Positions 1 through 10,379 are shown, counted from the stretch's first letter. The stretch is DNA of 64,000 nucleotides from Sepiola atlantica (GCA_963556195.1 OY744522.1:41700263-41764262); one strand, 5' to 3'. The notes: generated by a model from the letters alone, not told the origin. Made by a program: numbers and translations.

Positions 1-499
1 CGTATAGAGAGGTATGAACCAGATAATATTTGTCTTTTATTTTCAATGTATTTGGCCATGCTGCTTATATTATCATATCCACTATTTTTTACAGCTATAT
101 GATAGATGTTGTTTGACTTCGTAGGTACATATAGAAATAAGATAATTAGACCTAAGATTAGCCGTATTACCTAACATTAAAACAACTCATTTTTAAATGT
201 AATTTGCCACTAAAATAAAAAGACACATACGAGAATATAAAAAGAATAACGCCAATCCAAAATATGTACACCCTAGGTCAAATTACTGCCTCAATTATAA
301 TACATATTCCTAGTTCTATCGAACGTAGGCTTAGAAATAACTTTTAATGTACTTTTATACTTTACTATATATTTATATATATATATATGAACTGAATATG
401 AAAATATATTAATGTTTATACATATGTTTTTATGTTATTTCTTATTTGTTTAAGTATAGATATACAAAAGGCTACAACCACACACATGTATACACCCCC

Positions 500-502
<3 letters not shown>
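1..502. other. AT-rich sequence without a recognisable gene
   Basis: I see only short AT runs and no open frame, RNA gene or dated repeat here. It leads into the first long (TA)n tract. Confidence 0.6.

Positions 503-578
<76 letters not shown>
503..578. repeat. (TA)n microsatellite
   Basis: An uninterrupted alternating AT run of about 76 bp, followed by a short ATGC-type run (atgcatgcat). It is the first of about thirty such tracts in the window. Confidence 0.97.
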
Positions 579-581
<3 letters not shown>

Positions 582-2335
582 TGCATGCATACATGAATAT
601 TATATAAAATGAATACATTTATATATATTAGGTACGTGCAAAATCAATCGCCGATTCCCAAAATGTAAAAACATGTTGACCCCCCTTCACTTTAAAATGC
701 ACTAAACTTCAGGTAATCAATCAATGTAAATGTAATTCTTAATATTTATTAGTCATCAATGAAGAAATATAATTAAACCATTAGTTTTTTAAAAAACTGA
801 AAAAGTGAAAATGTATTATTTTTTTACAACAAAATACACCTTTACTAAAGTTATATTTTTATATATTAACAAAAAAATGCATTATTTTTTGTTTTTATGA
901 ATATAAAGCATTGTAGATGTTAACAATTAAAAAATGTTCAATATTTGTTTATATATTACGAAAAATGCCTCTAAATACCGTGTTAAGAAAATCATTATAA
1001 CTCGAAGAAAAATTATTTTTTTCAATTAGCGATATAATTATTAAATAAAGCATGGTTTAATCAATATTTTCACCAGAAAAATAATATAATTGCAAAAAAT
1101 ATTTCATGTGATTTAATGATTAAATTTTCTGGGAAAATAAAAAAAATGCGACATAATTCAATTTCCCTTTCGTACATAAACGTGGCATGATCAGCGCAAT
1201 CATTTTTTTTCATAATCTTGAAAATGAACCAAAAATTGAAAATTTGAGATCCAGCAACATAACGAAAAAAAGAATTTAAAAAATTGAATAATTTCTACTA
1301 ACGATTCACTTGGATTTGTATGGTAACCCCGCTCTGTAATAACCAGTTGGGATTAATCCTCCACACCACTCACTTTTACACCGCCCTCAAAATTTTATTT
1401 TTACAGATGTTTCGTTAATTTCACAATTCATCGTCAATTATTTGAAGGATTTCTATTTTTCTTTTTTTCATTAATAAATATTTAAAAAGTTAAAATAATT
1501 ATTTATTAATACATAAATAGAATTCAAACATGACAATGTCTTTCAAAATTAAATTCTATTTATTTATTAATAAACAATTTTTAATTTTTAAATTTTTTAA
1601 ATTTTCAATGAATATTGTCAGTGTAGTCATTGACTTTAATTCACTTTTTCACACTTAAAATAAAAAATACACTTAGCTTTATTTTAAAAGAATTAATGTG
1701 ATTTATCGTTACGACACATGTAAGAAATATTTATTCTTTTATAATTTTAATTTAAAATTACATTAATTCTTAAAGAATAAATAAATCATCATGTAAAATT
1801 AATTAATGAAATTGATGCAGTTCGTAACAAAACAATAAAATAAAAATAACTATTACGGCAGTTTGACCCTTCCATACTTTGAGATTTTGTAGCCGTAGTC
1901 TCTGTTTACATTTACAAAACTGGCTCCGGACATGTTTAAGCTAACTTTCACTTTTTATTGATAATTAAGCATATTTTAGTAAAAAAAAAAGAGGTACATT
2001 CGTTTGTAATTCACTCTCTTAAAACTTTAATTTAATAATTATCTTTGAAATAGTTCCAGAAAACTGATATTTACTTTTCCAACGATTTTTAAACATGGTT
2101 TGTTGAATCTTCATTTTTAACGGATTTTTCGCTGTTTTGATAAGATTTTCCATTCTATTTTTTTTCACATGTAAATATAAATTTGTTTCCTTTTATATAT
2201 TAACTTGATGCTTTTATCTTTCAAACACAATCAAAAGTTAAACGAAAACTACGTTTAGAAATTAAGCAAAGACACTTTAAAGAACGAGAGTCGGTACACG
2301 CGGTGGCCATTTTTGCACGTACTTAACATAAATAT
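579..2335. other. AT-rich intergenic DNA
   Basis: Very AT-rich sequence with many homopolymer runs and no open frame of useful length. Around 1500-1800 several segments look like mutual inverted AT-rich copies (for example gaattaatgtgat versus attaattcttaaag), but identity is too low to define an element. Confidence 0.55.
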
Positions 2336-2350
2336 ATATATATATATATA

Positions 2351-2907
2351 CAGGGTGTCCCAAAATAATGTATACACCCTTTGAATTGTTATAACTCGTT
2401 CAATTTACTGATTTTTATTTGCAAGATTGATAAACAAGATTGAGTAAGAATATTCATTTAAAAATACTGACAGTAAAATTAACAAAAACATAGAAAATTA
2501 ACTTTTAACAAAGATAAAGGCTACTTAGGGTAATTTCAGAATGTTCATAAAATGAACCCTCATCCTAACCCCAACCCCTTCTGCTCAATACACTTTCCAT
2601 ATAGTGAAGACGTGAAGAATTGTACCTACAAACGTCCTGTGACATTTACTCCGGTATTTGAGCACATTCTACTACAATTACTACTCCCATTTGTTTACAA
2701 TTACTTCAGGTTTCTTGCTTTAAACATTGTAGCCTTTACGTTTATTAAAAGTTAATTTTCTATGTTTTTGTTAATTTTACTTTCAGTATTTTTAAATGTG
2801 TATCTTACTGTTCTACTCTTTTATCAATTTTGTTTGCAAATCAAACTCGGTAAATTGAACGAGTTATAACGATTCAAACGATGTATACATTATTTTGGGA
2901 CACCCTG
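2351..2907. mobile_element. Palindromic MITE with TA target duplication (family 1)
   Basis: The left end reads cagggtgtcccaaaataatg and the right end is its reverse complement, cattattttgggacaccctg. Both ends are flanked by TA, the target duplication typical of Tc1/mariner-type transposons. Inverted similarity continues inward (ttgaacgagttataac on the right mirrors gttataactcgttcaa on the left), so the 557-bp element is largely a foldback. A 67-codon frame inside it is chance. No transposase is present, so it is non-autonomous. Confidence 0.88.
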
Positions 2908-2924
2908 TATATATATATATGTGG

Positions 2925-3290
2925 ATTTCCAATTTTTATAGAGAAGAACAATTTCAGCTCTTTTAATTTTACTTGAGTAGGCATGTTCTCAGAAATCAAG
3001 AGGATGTTTTCTGGGGCTAACACTTGATTTCTATATGAGATACATAGATATGCGAGTGTCCAATCAATATTTATATAGTCACTGCTATGTAGACGAGCTG
3101 CTGTCTTTATTCTGTTTTAACGAACGACGTAATTCATTTATCAGACATTCTTTTTTAGATATTAGAAAAAAAACTTTCCCCATGTTTTCCAACGCCATTT
3201 AAATGGATGCCGTAATACCTCGCACGTCAGTTCCGCATCAGTTGTTGTTCGATCGCAATTCCACGACAAATCAGCAAAGATAAAGCATAG
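2925..3290. other. Unassigned intergenic sequence
   Basis: Moderately AT-rich DNA between the MITE and the LINE fragment. I recognise no gene or repeat in it. Confidence 0.5.
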
Positions 3291-3316
3291 ACCGACTTCA
3301 ATACTCCCAAAACACC

Positions 3317-3960
3317 ATATTGACGCAGCCGTTCTTACTTGAAGAACTTGATATCAACATCAGTGACCTTAAGGCTGATAAATCCATCGGCATAGATGAT
3401 ATTTTCACAGAGGAGATCAAACAATTTGGACTTCTGAAACGCAAACTGATCCTTGAGTCTGTTGGCAAGAAACATCCCAAGGATCTGGAGAAAAACAACA
3501 GAATCATCGCTCTTCTCAAACCTGGCAAATACCCAGCAAATGCAAAGAATCACCCCACCACCGATCTTCCTGCTTTGACACATATTTCAGCTGTTTAAGC
3601 GCCTAAGCCCTAACAGCTTGTTGTCAGTTGTGGAACCAGCAATTAACCAGAAAGTCAAGTCCCAAAACAATATCCCACGGAAACTGATTAATTTCAAGTG
3701 GAAAGTCACATCACATACACTACGATTTACTGCTTTGACTCTGTGCTATTCCTCTGCGGAGTATGCGTGTTCTGTTTGTAAGAAATAAACACATGCCAAA
3801 ATATTAGAACAACCTGTGAACAACACCTGCCTTTTATCACTGGCTTCCTGAAGCCTACTAATGTGAACAACATGCATCTTCTCACTGATATTGCAACTGC
3901 ATATGTGCGACGGTAGTTGCCAGTCGAGTAGAGATCACAAAGGATGCCAGTGATGGACGC
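3317..3960 (+). pseudogene. Collapsed non-LTR retrotransposon (LINE) reverse transcriptase
   Basis: The frame from 3320 encodes the start of a LINE reverse transcriptase: DKSIGIDDIFTEEIKQFG corresponds to the usual GKSPGIDDIPAELIK segment, and IALLKPGKYPANAKNH to the IALLKPGKDP..NYRPI segment. After a frame change near 3590 the sequence gives LLSVVEPAINQKV (the next RT block) and jumps directly to C-terminal LINE sequence: TALTLCYSSAEYACSVC, then after a stop ITGFLKPTNVNNMHLL. The central RT blocks, including the catalytic YxDD, are missing, so about 1 kb has been deleted. Several stops and frameshifts show it is dead. The clade is not resolved. Confidence 0.85.
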
Positions 3961-4074
3961 CATTTTCTTTCAAGGTCGTGAACACACGGACCAACGACTG
4001 AAATCAAATAAAAATTGCTCACCCATGTCGATGCCAAACAACATCTAATAGAGACACTAGAGTACAGCTGTGTA

Positions 4075-4240
4075 CTCTAGTTAATTCACGTACATAAAAT
4101 AAATCCATGGACACATGTTTCTGGCTATCAGTCGTTATCGGCACAGTGACCCTGGGCAAGGATCAAACCCACGATGTAAATGTTTAGTCTGTGCTTACCA
4201 CTTGGCTATGACGCCTTGCCCAAATATGTCCGATTTTTTT
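4075..4240 (-). mobile_element. tRNA-derived SINE, inverted partner of 4445-4640
   Basis: On the minus strand the head reads gcgtcatagccaagtggtaa, which fits a tRNA A box, and about 40 bases later gggtttgatcc fits a B box. tRNA-headed SINEs are well known in octopus (OK, OR1 and OR2 families). It faces a second copy in the opposite orientation about 200 bp away. Confidence 0.72.
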
Positions 4241-4294
4241 TTATCGCCTATCAAGTCCATGGATTTCTTTTATGTACATAAATTTACTCATAAA

Positions 4295-4316
4295 TATATA
4301 TATATATATATATATA
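4295..4316. repeat. (TA)n microsatellite
   Basis: A short TA run lying between the two inverted SINE copies. Confidence 0.9.
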
Positions 4317-4444
4317 ATGAAAATAATGAAACGTCCGATTAAGGCTGACTGAATGCAATATTTTGCATATTCTTAACCGCTTATGAAGTGGAAAAATGCT
4401 TTAAAAAACAACACTGTTCGATCGCCATTTAAAACAATAGCAAA

Positions 4445-4639
4445 ATTATGTAACTTGATAGGCGATAAAAAGTCGTACATATTTCAGCAAGGCGTCATAG
4501 CCTTATTGTAAAGCATCATACTAAATACATTTACGTCGAGGATTCGATCTTTGACCAGGGTAGCTATGCTTAAGACAACTGATCGCCAGAAGCACTTGCC
4601 CATAGATGTGTTTCATGTACGTAAAGTAAATAAATTAAT

Positions 4640-4640
<1 letters not shown>
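4445..4640 (+). mobile_element. tRNA-derived SINE, plus orientation
   Basis: It shares gataggcgataaaaagt, gcaaggcgtcatagcc and the B-box region gaggattcgatcttt with the reverse complement of 4075-4240, and ends near catgtacgtaaag before a (TA)n tract. The two copies form an inverted repeat. Confidence 0.7.

Positions 4641-4641
<1 letters not shown>

Positions 4642-4686
<45 letters not shown>
4642..4686. repeat. (TA)n microsatellite
   Basis: A 45-bp AT run at the junction between the SINE (left) and a repeat related to the Penelope-like 3' end at 15956 (right). Confidence 0.95.
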
Positions 4687-4688
<2 letters not shown>

Positions 4689-4689
4689 G

Positions 4690-4880
4690 GTAATAATCCA
4701 GGTAAAAAATATCCACAAGGTGGTAATCCAGAGAATTTTAACCGGGTTTATAAAAAGTGCTCAATATCAAAATAGAGCTTTATATATGATAATTTTATTT
4801 ACACAGAGAACCTCCAAATATGATCTGAGGTTAAGATCGAATTCTAACTCTGCCTGATGAGATCTCAGTTTATAGTAACA
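4690..4880 (-). mobile_element. Penelope-like 3'-end fragment abutting (TA)n
   Basis: It shares a scattered but ordered set of words with 15956-16140: caggtaaaaaatatcc, aaccgggtttat, agtgctcaat, agagc, and a gatgagatctcag segment further in. The left edge is at a (TA)n tract, as in the other copies. Inferred to be the 3' end of an element on the minus strand. Confidence 0.5.
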
Positions 4881-4943
4881 TTTAATCGATAACATCGACA
4901 TGCCAGTGTCGCAGATTTTGTACATGTCTGTGTAAATAAAAGT

Positions 4944-5063
<120 letters not shown>

Positions 5064-5094
5064 GTGTGTATTTAAGCATCATTTTCTCATTCAT

Positions 5095-5205
5095 GCAAAC
5101 ATTGTTTACAATAACAGACGTCGTCTGTTTAATTATACCTTTTTTATTTTTTTCAATTTTTTATGGTTTTCTTTGTATTAAAATCAAAAAAAAAAAAATG
5201 TTCCA
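5095..5205 (-). mobile_element. Penelope-like 3' tail fragment (gcaaacattgtt family)
   Basis: It begins gcaaacattgtttaca, then gtctgtttaattatacc, tttttatttttttcaat and gtattaaaatca. The same series, in order, is seen at 14822, 28664 and 49200, and inverted at 5813. This end always sits next to (TA)n. Together with the adjoining plus-oriented copy it makes a foldback. Confidence 0.7.
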
Positions 5206-5809
5206 TAGGGTAAACATGTTTCACGAACGTTTGTTTACAAGCACTATACTATCCCACCGCCTCACCATGCATCTTGTAAACTCTAGCTCAATTTACCAAC
5301 ATCTACAAAAACATAACCGTCCTCCCTCTGATTTAAGGCAAATTCTAGTTAATAACACTAAAATTATACATTCCGAAACCAATTTTAAAAAATTAAAAAT
5401 ACTCGAAGCTATCTGCATAAAAAAACACAACAACCTAAAATTAACAACATCACATATGAAACCAGTGGTAACATTTTCAAATGCTTAACGTAATGCGATT
5501 TTTTTCTGTGATGCCATCCAGCGTTGCTGAATTTAAAATCGTCAACGACTACCTGGAACAATGCGGAAAACGTTCTCTGCGCGTTTCTCCACCGTCTTTT
5601 TAAAATTTTCATCTTTCTCCAGCTTTTTGTTCATTTGCTTGACACGTGAGGATGATTCGACGAAGAATCGAAAACGTTCGGGAAAATATGTGAAACCGAC
5701 GGAACATTTATTATTTTTGTTGATTTTGATACAAAAAAAACCATCAGAAAAATCGAAAAAATAAAAAGGTATAATTAAACATACGAATTCTGTTATTTTT
5801 AACAATGTT

Positions 5810-5813
<4 letters not shown>
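5206..5813 (+). mobile_element. 3' part of a Penelope-like element, plus strand
   Basis: An open frame to 5488 contains SSIYQHLQKHNRPPSDLRQI followed by a KLKILEAICIKKHN segment. This resembles the C-terminal tail after the GIY-YIG nuclease of Penelope-like elements, which typically reads (S)AI..HL..H and then KL.ILEA..IK. After the stop, the 3' region carries gatgattcgacgaagaatcg and ends aacaatgtttgca at a (TA)n tract. It is 5' truncated. The assignment to Penelope-like elements rests on short motifs plus the recurrence of the 3' region elsewhere in the window. Confidence 0.6.

Positions 5814-5860
<47 letters not shown>
5814..5860. repeat. (TA)n microsatellite
   Basis: A 47-bp AT run lying exactly between the 3' end of one repeat (aacaatgtttgca) and the start of the 5894 foldback unit. 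Confidence 0.96.
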
Positions 5861-5862
<2 letters not shown>

Positions 5863-5893
5863 GAAGAGAAGGATGAAGGTAATCCGACGTGAT

Positions 5894-6091
5894 GGGAAAA
5901 TGAAAAAGGAAAACCAAAAAATGGATGTTTTTTATGTGTACATCAACGTTTCGTCTTTATTTATAAGACTTCATCAGACAACATGACATCTTTTCTCTAT
6001 ATCATCATCCTTATGAAGTCTTATAAATAAAGACGAAACGTTGATGCACACATAAAAAACATCCATTTTTTGGTTTTCCTTTTTCATTTTC

Positions 6092-6093
<2 letters not shown>
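5894..6093. repeat. Near-perfect 81-bp inverted repeat (foldback)
   Basis: The left arm 5894-5974 starts gggaaaatgaaaaaggaaaa and the right arm 6013-6093 ends in its reverse complement. Only about one mismatch is visible over 81 bp, with a 38-bp spacer. The arms contain caacgtttcgtctttattta. Single-arm relatives of this motif occur at 33795-33885, 57170-57250 and 63840. A (TA)n tract flanks each side. It is probably two copies of one element's 3' end inserted head to head. Confidence 0.9.
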
Positions 6094-6128
<35 letters not shown>

Positions 6129-6154
6129 TATATATACATTTATATACACATATA

Positions 6155-6539
6155 CAGGGTGGGCAAAAATAAGGGTCCTATTTTTAAAAATTCATAACTT
6201 TTTTATTTATTGATTTAAAAATTTTTTTTTTTTTAGAATAAGTAAAGGACCCCTTCCGAAGCAAGCATGAGCCGTATTAGCCCTAAGGAACGTACCCTCA
6301 TTTAGAAAACATTATTTTTGCTTAAAAAAACTCAAAACAGTGTAAAAAACAATACTTTAGTTTTTGTAAGTTTTAAGAAGTGTTTTTCGGCTAAAATTTG
6401 TTTTGTTTATTTCAAAAAATCTCGGAAGGGTCAGTTTACACACACATAAAGTTTGGGAGTTTAACTTTTATTTTGTGGAAGTTATTCAAATTCAAGTTAT
6501 TCAAATTTAAAGATAGGACCCTTATTTTGGCCCACCCTG
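6155..6539. mobile_element. MITE with TA target duplication (family 2, copy A)
   Basis: A 385-bp element starting cagggtgggcaaaaataagg and ending ccttattttggcccaccctg, flanked by TA. The terminal repeat is about 25 bp with a small mismatch. The copy at 18892-19274 matches it almost base for base. It is non-coding and must rely on a transposase in trans, probably of the Tc1/mariner group given the TA duplication. Confidence 0.93.
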
Positions 6540-6628
6540 TATATATATATATATATTAATATATATATATATATGTGTTTGTGTATGTGTTTGATCTGCA
6601 CGTGTGTATTAAAATGTTTATTCAACAC

Positions 6629-6935
6629 CTACCAACAATAGGAGTATATGACACAACGTCGGAAAGTGGGATTTGAATAACCAGCGCCCGAGAAGGTGAG
6701 AAGGCCATTAAAAATTGCCTGAGCAGCCCCGTCGGCATTCCCCGGTAGGGGCGCCTCAGGCAGTAAATAATAAACTTACTTAGAGGGGAGGCAAAGCCTG
6801 GGAGGGTTGACCTCCTAGAACTGCACAGGACAGACCCATAGACAGGCGTAAATCAAGCCCCGAAGGCCAAGACAATACCAGTCTATGGGGTGCAGTATCC
6901 ATCGGAACAGATATTACACTTTATCTTAGCCAAAA
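6629..6935 (-). mobile_element. SINE with U2 snRNA-derived head (copy A)
   Basis: On the minus strand the element starts ttttggctaagataaagtgt, matching the 5' segment of U2 snRNA (ttttggctaagatcaagtgt). It continues into a body shared with 8690, 10046, 23554 and 44430: ccaggctttgcctcccctc, taccggggaatgccgacgg, caggcaattttta. U2 similarity stops after about 45 nt, so it is a chimeric retroposon and not a U2 gene. SINEs with snRNA heads are an established class. Confidence 0.85.
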
Positions 6936-6953
6936 TGCCCATGTTACAATGTT

Positions 6954-6957
<4 letters not shown>

Positions 6958-7015
<58 letters not shown>
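6958..7015. repeat. (TA)n microsatellite
   Basis: It is immediately preceded by acaatgtttgca, the same terminal motif that meets (TA)n at 5813, and followed by cgtgtgtgtg. Confidence 0.96.
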
Positions 7016-7016
<1 letters not shown>

Positions 7017-7059
7017 GTGTGTGTGTTTGATGTGCACATAAATTACTGTGTAACTCTAT

Positions 7060-8205
7060 AGCATATTTAATGACGTAATAAGCCATTTCTGCGTCACAAT
7101 TCCCGGCGATATTTCTTCATAAAGTCTTAGGAGAACGAAAGCGAAAGGACATAAATCCAAATACTGAAGATCACGCTTACTTAATCTCTACAAAAAAAGA
7201 AACTCAACAAAATATACAAAAACATCTGTATATCTTTCTAGATAAAATAAACGAGACCGCATCGTCTCTTTTTGTGTTCATAATTAAAAACAACTAATTT
7301 TGAATCATGAGCAGTTGTGTTTTAACAAAAGCGGGGACTTCCGATGACGATTTTCATCACGACATCTCGAATGAAGACACCAGTATTATGCAGTACGAAC
7401 GAGGTTCGCGCCCTCTCACGAGATTTCAGACCCGCGGCCGTGTTGTGGCTCACGTTCGGTTGAATTCTCCAACGAGAAAGAGAACCACTGCGACTCTCTC
7501 GCAAAGCGTTTGCCAATCTAAGGCTTCAAAAATGAACGACCCGATTGAGACGTCAAAACTGGCTGAGACTAAGCTCTCTGTCTTCGGCGTTTCTGCTTAT
7601 TCTCTTTCGAATGTTAAATAACTGATAATAGCAGTTGTTCCTCACGCTACGAACATCCTGGACTGGCGGTTGCAGCGACTATCGACGATTGAACTAAGCT
7701 CCAGACGAGAAACTACTTCGACTGGTTAATGTCATCTGTTACCGGCTAGAGCAACGACCAACAGAAAGAGAAATAGTACTAATGGGGAACATAAAGACAC
7801 ATTTTATATGCGATTATAATAAAAATGTTGAAAATTATCGAAACGTTTTTTGTCTCATTTATTTTACAATTAGCATATTTTTCATTCTTTCATACACCAG
7901 TTGTTCTCAGTTATTTTTCGCTAATAAATATTATGGTTTTCCCTGGTACCTGAGTGAAAGCTAAATGTCCGAGATTTCCAGTACTCTCAGTTCCATTCCG
8001 TAAGTATTGTAACGCACTTGGTGTTCTGGCAAAAGTGATTACTCTTTGATAACTACCGGTGGTTTTCTCTTGACTCTGAGTGACAATAAGATCCCTAAGA
8101 TAATTCATTACTTTCAGTCCGCTTTCTGTCGATGCTTGCATATTCCCTGATCGGCCTTTCCATTCTCTGGCCTTCCACGCCTACTTTCTAAATTTGAATC
8201 GAACT
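7060..8205 (+). repeat. Unit containing the unknown 104-codon frame (copy 1 of 2)
   Basis: The sequence aligns along most of its length with the reverse complement of 23258-24665. Shared words include cttcataaagtcttaggagaacgaaagcgaaaggacat (quoted only in part: cttaggagaacgaaagcgaa), ttttgaatcatgagcagttg, gccggctagagcaacga, gagatttccagtactct and the closing cgaact. Homology covers about 250 bp upstream of the frame and about 580 bp downstream, so this is a duplication of a whole locus or a repeat family member. Confidence 0.85.
7307..7621 (+). CDS. Unknown 104-residue protein, conserved in two copies
   Basis: I do not recognise this protein. It starts MSSCVLTKAG and ends in YSLSNVK. The ATG is supported because the upstream context (ttttgaatcatgagcagttg) is the same in the second copy. 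Residues 22-59 (from NEDTSIMQYERGSR through LNSPTRKR) are identical to copy 2, basic (nine Arg), and contain RPLTRFQTRGRVVAHVR; the N-terminal 21 and the C-terminal 45 residues vary. There is no signal peptide or membrane segment. Overall identity to copy 2 is about 80% by eye. A poly(A)-like aataaaa lies at about 7821. It may be a small single-exon gene, a first exon, or a frame of an unknown mobile element. Confidence 0.5.
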   Translation: MSSCVLTKAGTSDDDFHHDISNEDTSIMQYERGSRPLTRFQTRGRVVAHVRLNSPTRKRTTATLSQSVCQSKASKMNDPIETSKLAETKLSVFGVSAYSLSNVK

Positions 8206-8216
8206 GTTTTTAAGCG

Positions 8217-8370
8217 TAACTCTAAACTAACCCTAAGTTAATTTTCAGTTTTTGTTCGGTAAAAGCACTAAGTTGCATTAGTTTTAGTAGTGTATTGTTG
8301 GGTTAGGTTACGGTTAGTTGTGAGTTAGGGTATGGTTAGTCTCGGTAAGATTAGTGTTAGGGTTCAACTC
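8217..8370. repeat. Degenerate telomere-like GGTTAG-rich sequence
   Basis: It contains scattered ctaaccctaa, gggttaggtt, cggttag and gttagggttcaac units. A mirror-oriented relative lies at 10400-10470, and a short one at 21185-21205. The units are too diverged and irregular to be a true interstitial telomere array. Confidence 0.55.
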
Positions 8371-8412
8371 CAGTTTGGTTCGTATTGTGTAGGAGTCCCG
8401 TTTTTTTTTCTT

Positions 8413-8413
8413 A

Positions 8414-8469
<56 letters not shown>

Positions 8470-8484
8470 ACAACAACAACAACA
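8413..8484. repeat. (CAT)n then (CAA)n trinucleotide repeat
   Basis: About 19 CAT units pass into five CAA units. The serine/threonine-rich open frame across it is only the translation of the repeat. Confidence 0.97.
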
Positions 8485-8689
8485 GAAACAACAACAGGAG
8501 CAGCTTTCTCGTAAAATCCAACTTTTATTCACTGTAGTATAGCGGTTGCAACTTTGTATTGTCAGAGTTATGGTTCCTGGCAAGGGTACATATGGTCGAC
8601 GGGTTTGACACCAAGTGATATAGAATCGCTACCCGACAAAACGGACTCTGGTTAAAATTCAGGAAGAGTCTGCATCCGGATCAGTCGTT

Positions 8690-9008
8690 CACTGGTTCAA
8701 CCCCGGGTTTTTAAACCACCTAATAGACTGGTATTGTCCTGGCCTTTGGGTCTGGATTTACGCCGGTCTATTGGGGGTTGTCTGGTCCTGTGCAGTTTTA
8801 GGAGGTGCACTCTCTCAGGCTTTGCCTCCCCTCTTTGGGGAGGAGTAAGTTTATTGCTTACTGTCTGAGGCGCCCTACCGGGAATGCCGACGGGGCTGCC
8901 CAGGCAATTTTTAAATGGTCAGAATACTCACCTCGAGCTCTGGCTTATCTAATCCCACTTTCCCGACCTTGTGTCACATTCTACTTTGTGGGACGTAGAT
9001 AAATAGGA
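8690..9008 (+). mobile_element. SINE of the same body family with a non-U2 head (copy B1)
   Basis: The body matches the U2-headed copies (caggctttgcctcccctctt, gggaatgccgacggggctgc, caggcaatttttaaatgg, cttgtgtcacattctacttt). The head, however, reads actggttcaaccccggg and lacks the U2 start. Copy 10046-10350 has a related head. Inferred: one SINE body has been paired with different RNA heads. Confidence 0.75.
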
Positions 9009-10045
9009 GTCGTTCACTGGTTGTCTCGGCCCCTGCGAGTAATAAGCAAAGAGGTCTGAGGCACTACGCCGCAAATCAATGGAGTTAAAGTGACAATATT
9101 GCTTCTGCGCCGTTCGTTTGTGTGTTCTGGGCAGAAATCTCCACGATTTCGCATGCAATCGTTGGGCCTTGCTGATCCTGATGTCAAGGTTCAATCCTGC
9201 AATAATGCAAGTTAACGAATAGCTGTGAGTAACGAGGAGAACTTCGTGCAGAAAGATAATCCTGAGGCACGATCTTCCTGAGTTATATTCAGAAGGCTGA
9301 CTCGCTAAACACCTACTACAACAACAACAGCAGCAACACCTATTATTTTGTTAGTTCTATGCTCTCATCAAATCGTTGCAGCCACATACAGAGAATATTG
9401 TAATTCTGTCATTCTGTCGGTTATTCTGTTACACTTTAGTTTAAAATAACATTTTAATCGTCAAACATGTAGAGTGAATATACGCATCGTATTATAGATG
9501 CACCCATGTATCTTCATCAGAGGCTCTGTTCGTCGTTTGCTCTGTAGTATTTATGTTTAAAGCAACATGATCGTTTACCTTTTCACGTGTAATAACATTA
9601 CCGTTCGTTTGCTATATTTAAGTTTGAAATAGCCTTTCCGTTGAGGTTTCACACTCTCTGCATCTAGAGCCGGAAACCCACTCGTATGGGACAACACTTA
9701 CTAAGACCCAGTCATAACATCAAGGATTAAGGAATCTACTGCCAATCATAGAATCGCAGTTCAGTTTGTTGAAACGAGAATGAATGACAAACACATCTCA
9801 CTAACTGACCGTTTAATTGTCCAGCCTATCTCAGTTGAAACTTCAGGGATCGTCAATCCCGATACTTTACGTTCCATACGAGACATTGCACGGATCATAG
9901 CCATTTGTAGAAACGTGCCCCGAGTGACCGCTTGGATGTTCCAGCGCAATTCGAGGTCTATTATGACGTAATACTGCAACGTCTAAGTTTGTTGAAGAAA
10001 GCAAAAATAACTTATAAGGACTTATTGACATATACTCTTTTTATT
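9009..10045. other. Intergenic sequence with fragments of other repeats
   Basis: 9060-9300 is related to 20430-20560 in inverted orientation (gcttctgcgcc...gtgtgttctgg versus ccagaacacac...gcgtagaagc). Nothing else is recognisable; the 60-70-codon frames at 9761-9979 overlap on both strands and look like chance. Confidence 0.45.
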
Positions 10046-10350
10046 TATCTACCTCCCACAAGGTAAGATGTGACACAAGGTCGGGAAAGTGGGGTTAGAT
10101 AAGCCAGCGCTCGAGAGGTGAGCACTCTGGCCATTTAAAAATTGCCTGGGCAGCCCCGTCGGCATCCCCGGTAGAGGCGCCTCAGACAGTAAGCAATAAA
10201 CTTACTCCTCCCCAAAGAGGGGAGGCAAAGCCTGGGAGGGTGCACTTCCTAGAACTGAACAGGACCGACAACCCCCAATAGACCGGCGTAAATCCAGACT
10301 CAAAGGCCCGGACGATATCAGTTTATTAGGCGGGGTAAAACCCCCTGGTC
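10046..10350 (-). mobile_element. SINE of the same body family with a non-U2 head (copy B2)
   Basis: Read on the minus strand it gives the same body as 8690-9008 and a similar head, ggttttaccccgcctaata. The two lie tail to tail about 1 kb apart, with GGTTAG-like sequence beyond each head. Confidence 0.75.
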
Positions 10351-10379
10351 TCTTATTTCTTAAAATAAAATAAATACAG

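Noticed and set aside
2552..2755. 67-codon frame
   Set aside because: It lies wholly inside a palindromic MITE and has no protein features.
6885..6935. A U2 snRNA gene on the minus strand
   Set aside because: Similarity ends after about 45 nt and passes into SINE body, and the Sm-site and 3' stem-loops of U2 are absent.
7322..7516. Antisense 64-codon frame inside the unknown gene, also open in copy 2
   Set aside because: Core differences between copies are silent in the sense frame and replacing in this one, so it is a shadow.
8217..8370. Interstitial telomere repeat
   Set aside because: Units are irregular and mixed with unrelated bases; no run of three consecutive TTAGGG is present.
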